From the NCBI RefSeq assembly GCF_947172395.1, contig NC_069095.1:13825321-13889320 (forward strand): 64,000 nt of DNA, written 5' to 3'. Positions 56,201 through 64,000 of this stretch are shown here, in pieces (position 1 is the first letter of the stretch; every line of letters starts with the position of its first letter). The notes under the pieces were generated by a model. It was not told the origin of the DNA, searched no databases, and saw nothing but the letters and a program-made list of their open reading frames with translations. Origin of the DNA: Bicyclus anynana. Its lineage: Eukaryota > Arthropoda > Insecta > Lepidoptera > Nymphalidae. The translations under genes were made by a program, and so were the position numbers.

Positions 56201-57638
56201 AGGATTTGATAAAAGCCCCAAGGTGTTTGACATTTTTCGACACTTAATTCGACCAAAAATTATGGTCATATTTTAACCAATTTACGTAATGCCGTACAAA
56301 GTAATTAATGAGGGAGGTTAAGGTATATAACATGTACTCGTATAGGTATACCCAAACCCGCATGAATCATTCTATCTATCGGTGAAAGTCGCACGAAATC
56401 CGTTATCGAGTTTATCGCGAACAGACAGACGCTTTAGAATATTTTTGGAATCGCGGGGACACGGCCTAGCGCATACATTCACAGTATCGTATACCAGTAA
56501 GTACATGTGTCTTGTACGGCTACTCGTGCTAATCAAGATCATATTGTATTCCACACAGAGTCCAAATTTGGTTCCGGTTCTTAATCCGAATCCTATAATA
56601 TTTGGTTTAATCAAAAATATTCGGTTTCAAGTTTGGTTCCGGTAAACCCACCTCCGTAATATTCGTATCAAAAGCGGTGCAATTAGCCCGAAGTGGGCGT
56701 AGCCCGTAGCGGCGTAGTGAGATACGAGCTTTGCCGCGACGGGCGCGGTAATAGTCGGCGTTACCTTTTATGATATTTGTTTTGAATGCAAACCGTTTGC
56801 TGACGGGCTGAACGTTAGCGTGAGCAGTTATTCGTGGTTTTACGCGTTTTACAACGTAGTTCTTTGTTATTTTTATTCCAGAGGGTAAAAAGGGGACTGT
56901 TACACACATTATTCAGCATCATTATCATTGTTAGTGGTTGGACATCCACTGCTGGACCTAGGGGCGGTCTTAAGGTTGCATCTAGTGATAAAAATTGAAC
57001 AATCGAATCTGAGAAGTCCAGTGTACGATCCCCGCCTGTTAGATTATTGTTGTTCCCGTATAGCGCAAAGGAAATTAAAAAAAAAGCAGCTAATATTTAA
57101 AAAAAAAACTATTTTAGCTCCAAACCTTTATGGCTTACAGTAAAGGTATTGTGATAATATCACACGGGTTTAATAAAATACAGACATTATTTTAATAATA
57201 ATAGTTATTGTATTAAATAATAGCTAATCATTGACAATAATAAAAATACTGCCCAAAAGCAACAAGCAAGCTCAACAGTTCTCTTTTAGTGATAACATTG
57301 TAACGCTGTGAAAACTTAGTGATATTTTTATTTTACTGGAACACAATGGGCCCATTACTGTAACAAGGGCAGGAGGTGGGGGGAGGGCAAAGCTGACAAC
57401 ATTGGATCCAATGCTTTCTAATTAAAAGATGCAGCTTTTGTTTTACAACGGCACTAATAAAAGATCGTACTAGTAAACCACTAACACTAATCTACTTTTT
57501 TATTTTGCCATTTTTAAAACGAATAAACGAAAGGAGAATATAATTAGTTTATTCAGTCGGAGTAGTTGATGCGTTATTATTTGTATGTATATGTATATCT
57601 TACTCAAAACCATTACACTGAATTCAATTTATGAATTA
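56201..57638. other. Region without recognised gene
   Basis: Positions 56560-56640 contain repeated TTTGGTTCCGGTT-type words. The patch 56690-56770 is GC-rich. A small RTE 3'-tail relic lies at 56912-56970 (minus; GACATCCACTGCTGGACCTA on plus). Confidence 0.4.
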
Positions 57639-57835
57639 CTAGCTGACGCTGCGCGGTTTCACCCGCGTGGTTCCCTTTCCCGTAGGAAAATGGGGATAAT
57701 ATTTAGCCTATAGCCTTCTTCAATAAACGGGCTATCTAACACTGAAAGAATTTTTCAAATCGGACCCGTAGTTCCTGAGATTAGCGCGTTCAATCAAACA
57801 AACTCTCCATCTTTATAGTATTAGTATAGTATAGA
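57639..57835 (-). mobile_element. Short non-autonomous Helitron, second subtype, both ends present
   Basis: The minus strand starts A|TCTATACTATACTAATAC and contains GAACGCGCTAATCTCAGG, GTCCGATTTGAAAAATTC and AGTGTTAGATAGCCCG. It ends with ACCGCGCAGCGTCAG, CTAG and a flanking T. There is no coding capacity. The interior differs from 44511-44727. Confidence 0.8.
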
Positions 57836-57839
57836 TAAA

Positions 57840-57952
57840 CGCCTGGTGGACTATTGTCGTACCCATTCCTAACACAATCTTTTCTGACTTGTTGTATGAC
57901 AATGAGGATACTGGTAAGCTACGGCAAATATTATTTTTAAGAAATATAAAAA
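57840..57952 (+). mobile_element. SINE family D body
   Basis: GGTGGACTATTGTCGTACCC, ATTCCTAACACAATC and GCAAATATTATTTTTAAG follow 28509-28690, but the tRNA-like head is absent. It adjoins the Helitron at 57639-57835. Confidence 0.65.
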
Positions 57953-58456
57953 TATATAGTTATTATATGAATTGTCATATGAGTCGTCACAGTTGTGAGA
58001 GTACTTAGAGTATTACTGGAACGGGAAACGCCCAGGAAATACTAAGCTTTTCCGACGTCTTGTACTATTTAAACCTACATAAAGTTAATGATTTTGGATT
58101 AAGCAATAGCAACTCGCGAATTGGTCGTATTCTGACTGCAGTAATCACTAAAGACGCCGCAGAACGCGGTCTCACTCTATGTATAATTGGCACAGAAGAA
58201 TCCCATCACATTAACATCGCTCTAATTAACTTATTATCCGCGAAGAAACTCCAAAAAGCCAGCTTTTCCGACTGTCATAATATTCATCAACAGCTTTTAT
58301 TATTTAGCTGTTAATTATTTTATATTTTCTTCGTCATTTACTTTATTTTTTTTCTTTATGACGACCTCATTGTTCAAATGGTGTCCCATGCGAGAGTGTG
58401 TTTTATGAAATTGAATACCTCAATAGCTCTATGGTTTAAGGACGAAACCTTAAGAG
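57953..58456. other. Region without recognised gene
   Basis: An 84-codon plus frame (58060-58314) contains SNSRIGRILTAVITKDAAER but matches no family known to me. It does not resemble tomosyn. Confidence 0.35.
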
Positions 58457-58712
58457 ATTTTTTTATTCTTTACAAGTTAGCCCTTAGGAGGGGGATGAAA
58501 ATCCACACCCCTTTTGGTTTCTACACGACATCGTACGGGAACGCTAAATCGCTTGGTCTTTGCCGGTAGGGTGATAAGTAGCCACGGCCGAAGCCTCCCA
58601 CCAGCATGACCTGGACCAATTAGGAAAATCTCAAACGGCCCAGTCGGGGATCGAACCCAGGACCTCCGTCTTGTAAATCCACCATGCATACCACTACGCC
58701 ACGGAGGCTGTC
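58457..58712 (-). mobile_element. tRNA-derived SINE, family B, internally shortened
   Basis: The minus strand begins ACAGCCTCCGTGGCGTAGTGG (A box), with GGTCCTGGGTTCGATCCCC (B box), TGGTGGGAGGCTTCGGCC and GTGTAGAAACCAAAAGGG. About 60 bases near the 3' end are missing compared with 46405-46742. A 70-codon minus frame over it is SINE-derived. Confidence 0.88.
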
Positions 58713-60129
58713 AAAGGTCAAAAATTAGGTTCAATTCTCACCCTTTTGGTAACAATCCATATAAACAAAAGTATTTATTTAATAAAATAGGCTTGATGAT
58801 CTTTTGTTAAAGAAAGGTATGTATTCATTTTAAAAATATTGCTCTCGTAACATAACATAATACAGACAACTAAGTGTTAAACTAACGGATGTAATGATCT
58901 AGAAGATTTTAATGAATAAAGTGGTAATCAAATTAAAGTTAAAACACTATTTAAAAACAATTAATTTAAAAACAAATAATTAATTATTATTTTAATTAAA
59001 TTTAAATCTAATTCAGTGGACTAAGACCATTTAAGTTTTAAATCGTTAAAAATAAACCGACCATTTATGCCTCGGTACTAAAAATTCAAATAATTCATTA
59101 AAATATTGTTAGAGGAAAAAGCAACTCTTAACCCACTTCTAGTTCTACTGAGGCAGGGACCGGCAGGAAAACGCAAAGAAAACTGTTTTCCCTCAGTCGC
59201 GACAAGGGCGCCATTACACGAGGGGCACCCCATTTGCTGAAGGACATCACTTCTGCTTTTCTTACGTTTTTTCTTGGTATTTTCGTAGGCCTTTTCTTTA
59301 TTTAATAACATAATTATTTGTCGTAATTAAATGAAATGAGCAACAATAACAGTAGGTTTTTTTTTTAATTCATGAAATATACTCGTAGATAAAGATAGGG
59401 TGAATCTGGAGAATCATAAATTAAATGGCTATGAATTTAAATTAATATTATAAATGCTTAAGTAATTCTGACTTAATACGTTTTGAGAATGTTGTGAGTG
59501 TTCACAAAAAAGTGAGACATTCCTTTTGTGGTAAAAATAAAGCTAAGTATTTGGATCAAATCAAATCAAATCAATGTAAAAAATATTATTATTATAATGA
59601 TTGTAATATTCGGAATAAAATTATTATTATTAAATATAAGCCCACGAAGTGTAGCAAGTAGAATCCTTTTTAAGAAAGAAGTTCCGCGGTTAAAACCTAA
59701 ACTAAAATTAACAGCCTTACACAAATGACAATAAGACCGCCATTACCACATTACAATGAGCGCCATTAAGACATTAGCGCCGCGTCTGGGGGACTTCTAT
59801 CATGAAAAGGATTTTAACATGGAGACAAAAAATGTTTACCATGACGAGCATAATTTCGCTTCAACTATAAAATGGTAGTTTAATATAAAAATTTGTAATA
59901 GTATTCGTACCTTACATCAAATTGGCACACTGTTAGTCTCATATCCATTAAGAAGTTAGCGCGGAGGCTGCAGGCGGGGGGCAGGGGGGAGGCAGGCTAC
60001 CCGCAATATCTCACTTACGCGGTAAACTTTCGCAATAAATTACTATTTTCAGCGCACTTTACACTTGTTTCACAAAAAAACTCTGTCCTGTTGTTTTGAT
60101 GCGCTCAATAAATAACGAGATACAGCCAA
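58713..60129. other. Region without recognised gene
   Basis: AT-rich DNA. A worn fragment near 59720-59745 (AATAAGACCGCCATTACC) recalls the second LINE tail. The minus frame 59078-59311 includes GCPSCNGALVATEGKQ, with no known domain. Confidence 0.4.
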
Positions 60130-60210
60130 CTAGCGGATGCCGCGACTTCGGCCGCGTGGAAACTTTTAAACCCAATATTTTTTATTACAATATACCTAAT
60201 ATGTAAACCT
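60130..60210 (-). mobile_element. Helitron fragment, much shortened
   Basis: A-CTAGCGGATGCCGCGACTTC at the left is the mirror of a Helitron 3' end with flanking T. The right side reaches TATACCTAATATGTAAAC, like the 5' side of the 27439 copy. Most of the interior is deleted. Confidence 0.5.
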
Positions 60211-60319
60211 TTTTCTTGAATTCCATATCTATAGAATTTGAATTTTGAATTTAAATTTGTTAAGAAGTTCACGTAAAAGTATAATACCATCAACTACAAC
60301 AAAATTGTTGTAAACAATA

Positions 60320-60992
60320 AAAACAAAAATCGAATTGCTATTTTTTGTACTTCAAAAAAGAGCAATTCGAGCAATATATCAATTAAAATCACGCGAGTCC
60401 CTTCGTCAAAAGTTTAAAGAAATAGGTATACTAACAGTAGCCTGTCAATATATATATAACAGTATAGTCTATGTAAGACAAAATATTAATTTGTACAAAC
60501 GAAAAGGAGATTTAAACCCACGTCTTAGTAGACACGGGCATAAATTAGTTATTTCTGCATATCGTCTCCAAAGAGTAAAAAAATCTTTTGTAGGTTTGGG
60601 TGTACTCTTCTATAACAAGATCCCCAAGACTGTGATGGACCTGCCAATGCATAGCTTTAAGCTATGTGTTAAAAATATTTACTTAGTCGAGGTTACTACA
60701 ACATTGATGAATTCCTTAAAGATAAAGGCGCTTGGAGCCCATTGGATCAGCTTCCCCCTTCACACAGGAAATAAAACTATAAGAAATTGTAATTGTTATC
60801 AATTGTAAATTATAATACTGTATGACTTTTTCAAAAGAGCAACTGTTGAGTTTCTTGCCGGTATCTTCTCAGCAGAACCTGCCTTCCGAACCATTGGTAG
60901 AGTCTTTACAAATAGTCAACTGACGTGTCAAAAGTCAAAAGTGTAAACTGAGCCTACTTGAAATAAATGATTTTTGATTTGATTTGATTTGA
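60320..60992 (+). mobile_element. LINE: ORF2 C-terminal part with complete 3' tail
   Basis: This is the best LINE copy here. Translation from about 60335 gives FVLQKRAIRAIYQLKSRESL, FKEIGILTVACQYIYNSIVY, LQRVKKSFVGLGVLFYNKIP and KTVMDLPMHSFK. This is the region after the reverse-transcriptase domain in Jockey/CR1-like elements. A non-coding tail follows (AGAGCAACTGTTGAG, AACCTGCCTTCCGAACC, GTAAACTGAGCC, AAATAAATG) and a (GATTT)n end at 60970-60990. It is 5'-truncated with no reverse-transcriptase core, so immobile. Clade assignment is tentative. Confidence 0.85.
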
Positions 60993-61972
60993 AAATAGAA
61001 CTCTACCTTCATCCGTTAACCTGAAGTAGGTATAGGTTAGCCCTCTCTTGTAAGGGATGAGAGTTTGGAGCCTATCACCATTCTACTATTTAATGCGTTA
61101 ACAACTAACACTCGTAAGTCCCCAAATTCCGCTCGCCCCCCACCCAGTAGTGGCATGACAGAAGAGCACAAAATGTAATGTTCTAAGACACACTACGAGT
61201 GTTGTAACTATTATCATTGAATCGTCATAATGTGTAATACGATCTAATAAAAGTAAATAATATCCTATGGCTGTAATTCAAGAAAACGACTGAAGTTTTA
61301 TGATGTACTTTTCGTTAGAGCAACGAGTCGTTTGCGTGCCGACGTGGACGCGGTAACGCTGGGACGATTTTACTTACAAAGCCTAAGTTATTGTGATTAC
61401 ATGTATTTTTGTACAAATGCTATTTATTTACTTTTTATTAAACTCACACAAAAGGAGAAAGGTTAACCTTGAGTTGATGTAGTGCAAGAAATAGTCTACG
61501 TACTGCTCTTTTTTCAGAGACTCAGAGTAGGCTGCATACGTATTTAAATTACACAGGATTTTCGTCCATAGAGCCGTGATTAAAGCCCAGGAGTGGGGGT
61601 GTAACTAGTAAACTTCTACACATGTAGTTCAACGCTGGCGATCTGCCAGTTCGCCAGGAATTTACGATATAAGCCCCAACAAAACTCACAAATATAACAT
61701 ACAATACAAATATGTATACAGTATCCAAATTCATGTGCAACGACAAATCGCTGCCGCGCACGCAAGTGGCGCACTGGCTTACACATCGCGAGCCTGTCAC
61801 GACCAGACTTTCGTCACTTTATAGACACTGACAATTAGCCAGCTCATGCTACGGTAACTAGCTACGATATCTACGAAACGAAGACGTATGTCATTTTAAC
61901 CGCGATGGTTTTAGAAAGTAGCAAGGTTTAAGGTTCCAGATTCTTAACCGTCCAAGTAAACCATAATTTCTG
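60993..61972. other. Region without recognised gene
   Basis: AT-rich DNA with no exon or clear repeat. A GC-richer stretch lies at 61615-61800. Confidence 0.45.
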
Positions 61973-62296
61973 GTGAGTCGGGATAGCTCTGTGGATATGA
62001 CCTCTGCCTTCGATTCGGAGGACGTAGATTCGAATCTGGTCCTGGGCATGTACCTCCAACTTTTCAGTTATGTGCATTTTAAGAAATTAAATATTACGTG
62101 TCTCAAACGGTGAAGGAAAAAAATCGTGAGAAAACCTGCATACCATAGAATTTTCTTAATTATCTGCGTGTGTGAAGTCTGTCAATCCGCATTGGGTCAG
62201 CGTGGTGGACTATTGGCCTAACCCCTCTCATTCTGAAACGAGATTCGCGCTCAACAGTGAGTCGAATATGGGTTGCTAATGATCTTGATGATGATT
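61973..62296 (+). mobile_element. tRNA-derived SINE, family A, full length
   Basis: It has the A box ATAGCTCTGTGGATATGACC and B box AGATTCGAATCTGGTCC. The body includes CATGTACCTCCAACTTTTCA, AAGAAATTAAATATTACGTG, AATTATCTGCGTGTGTGAAG and CAGCGTGGTGGACTATTGG, and it ends in GAATATGGGTTG and a GATGATGATG tail. Slight B-box change; otherwise the most complete family A copy. Confidence 0.88.
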
Positions 62297-63157
62297 TTAC
62301 TGGGCATAATTTTTGTAATTAGTCCTAGTCCAACGGAAAGCATTAGAAAATCCTACCTAATGGTCTCCACGATACAGATCAATCTAGTGTGGAGACCACA
62401 GGCAATGTTATGGTTTTTTGTATATATTTATGGTTAATAAAGATTTTATTTAGTTATTTATTTATTTTATAATACGAAAAATTTGATCAACGATTCAACG
62501 AGCTTATTGGGAAATCTATGAAAAACGTTCGTATTCGTAATACTGTCACGGAGCTAAGTATCTGGCGACTGGGGACATTAGGTCTCATTATATTCATCAG
62601 AAAATATTTAATAATTACGTTGTATACTTTGACAATTAAGGACCTGAACTCTTCAACTTGCTACCATAGACAACGGTTCATACTTTGTTGCCTTCGTAAT
62701 TACCTAGTTAGGAGCATGAGCTGACAAACTTAAAGTAAAATAACGAAGATCTGGCCATTACAAGCCCTTAATCCATTGTAGAATATAATAGCAAAGGGTA
62801 CGGAGTTCTTAGCATATTGCCCGCGTATTGTTTCACCTCGCGACTATGTGAACAGTTTATTTTCTTGGCCTTATTTTTTATTCCGTACGCTTATGTTTCT
62901 ATAAAAAAATATGATTAACCTGATTCTTTGCTCTTTACTTGCAAAAAAAATCATTAATTCTACTTTTAAATTTTACTCACCACTAAAATCCATAATATTA
63001 AACATCTGCTTTTTTCGAAGCAGCATGCAAACCGACAACTACATGTATGCCGGTGTTGCATGCAGAATAGATTTCTTATATGATGGGAAAACACACTGGA
63101 TTCTTCAGATTCTTTCAAAATGGGGTCAGTTTCTTGGTCTAGACTAGCTTACAGTTA
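62297..63157. other. Region without recognised gene
   Basis: AT-rich DNA. TTAATAAAGATTTTATTTAG at about 62434-62455 could be the 3' end of a retrocopy. The 78-codon frame at 62911-63147 has no known domain. Confidence 0.4.
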
Positions 63158-63365
63158 CACGATATATATATTATAAATGCGAAAGAGTGATTGTGTTTGC
63201 TTACAACGCTTTCACGCCATAATTACTGATCCAACGATCATGAAGTTTTGCATACGTACAACAGGAAAGCAAGATACATCCATGAAAAGCATGATGTGCC
63301 AGGGATAGAAATACGATTTGGATTTTAGACTATTCAAACTACACAGTTTACTGGTAATTATCTAG
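63158..63365 (+). mobile_element. Helitron-like element, CTAG end present
   Basis: The 5' side ATATATTATAAATGCGAAAG resembles Helitron 5' ends in this window. ACTGATCCAACGATCATGAAG is a typical interior. The 3' end is CTAG|T at 63362-63365. The GC hairpin is weak and the start base is uncertain. Confidence 0.5.
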
Positions 63366-64000
63366 TCTCAGACTTTACCTTTGGACTTGTATCGCACTCA
63401 TATTCACCAGCAAAATTGTCTGTCGTTTTTTGAGGGGGACTTGGTAAACTCACACATACAAAATACTACACATAACTATAAATTTAAATCGTAATACACA
63501 TACGTGTAATTTTAACACAATAAACCATCGATTCTACATACGCAGTTTGTATAATCACGTTAGATCGTGATTATACACTTTTGGCTCTGTCAAAAGTACA
63601 CCTGCATTGACATATGCTTTTGATAGAGTCGTTCTAACATCTAGCGAGGCAGGTCTTATGGTAATTGGTCGGCGTCAGTCGTGCGCATTGTGTTAATAAG
63701 GTTCACTTGCTGGTATGTGATCGTACAACGAAGTACAGTAGTGATTGCCGGGCTCCACAGAGTGGCAGTAACTAGGCCAGCGGACAACTTCTCTCAATGC
63801 TCCGGCTGGCACAATACATTTGCGCTTAATAGAAAACTGCCTGCTCCAGTTAGCAAGTTGCACGTGAATTATTTCTAGTAGATACGAATGACAGACGTAC
63901 TCACAGACTAGAACCAGCAAAACGTCCATAGCTAGCTACTAATAGTCGATAGTTTCGCTATTCTTTACTTACCTCGCAGAGCATGTAAAGCCGTCTGTCC
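63366..64000. other. Region without recognised gene
   Basis: It contains the perfect inverted repeat GTATAATCACG (63549-63559) / CGTGATTATAC (63566-63576). There is no exon. Overlapping plus and minus frames at 63681-63929 look non-coding. Confidence 0.4.

Noticed and set aside
58477..58689. 70-codon minus frame
   Set aside because: It lies entirely within a family B SINE. The same peptide-like sequence would appear in any copy.
60335..60808. 157-codon frame as a host gene
   Set aside because: It is the C-terminal part of a LINE ORF2 and runs into the element's 3' tail, which recurs at several other places in the window.

Overview
This window looks like nuclear DNA from a lepidopteran insect (butterfly or moth). 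The evidence is a storage hexamerin of the lepidopteran methionine-rich type, a second insect gene with long introns, an AT-rich background, and many repeats of kinds typical of Lepidoptera: tRNA-derived SINEs, short Helitrons ending in CTAG, and 5'-truncated LINE tails. There is no bacterial-style operon, CRISPR array or rRNA. No free-standing tRNA gene was found; the tRNA-like stretches are SINE heads.

Layout. Positions 1 to about 37,200 hold no protein-coding exon I can support. They contain LINE, RTE and SINE fragments, Helitrons, G-rich GTAGGG arrays, a 130-bp minisatellite, a near-perfect 121-bp snapback element and several smaller hairpins. Positions 37,253 to 41,148 on the minus strand carry a complete five-exon hexamerin gene. 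It has a TATA box, a cluster of GATA motifs upstream and a poly(A) signal, and predicts a 748-residue secreted storage protein. Two exons of a tomosyn (syntaxin-binding protein 5 type) gene lie on the plus strand at 42,429-42,526 and 52,845-53,027. They join in phase to give the N-terminal part of the tomosyn WD40 region. The rest of tomosyn lies outside the window or was not recognised. Positions 53,028 to 64,000 are again repeats and unannotated AT-rich DNA.

The most notable point is the 10.3-kb intron between the two tomosyn exons. It begins GTATCCTTTT and has a TTCCTGAGC branch-site-like motif 11 bases before its AG, with no clear pyrimidine tract. That is the signature of a minor-spliceosome (U12-type) intron. 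Because the first visible tomosyn exon starts in mid-protein and no upstream coding exon is visible between it and the hexamerin promoter, the hexamerin may be nested, antisense, inside an upstream tomosyn intron.

How the genes work together: no functional link is expected. The hexamerin is a fat-body/haemolymph amino-acid store. Tomosyn is a SNARE-binding inhibitor of vesicle exocytosis. Family labels A-D for SINEs are my own. All counts and alignments were done by eye.
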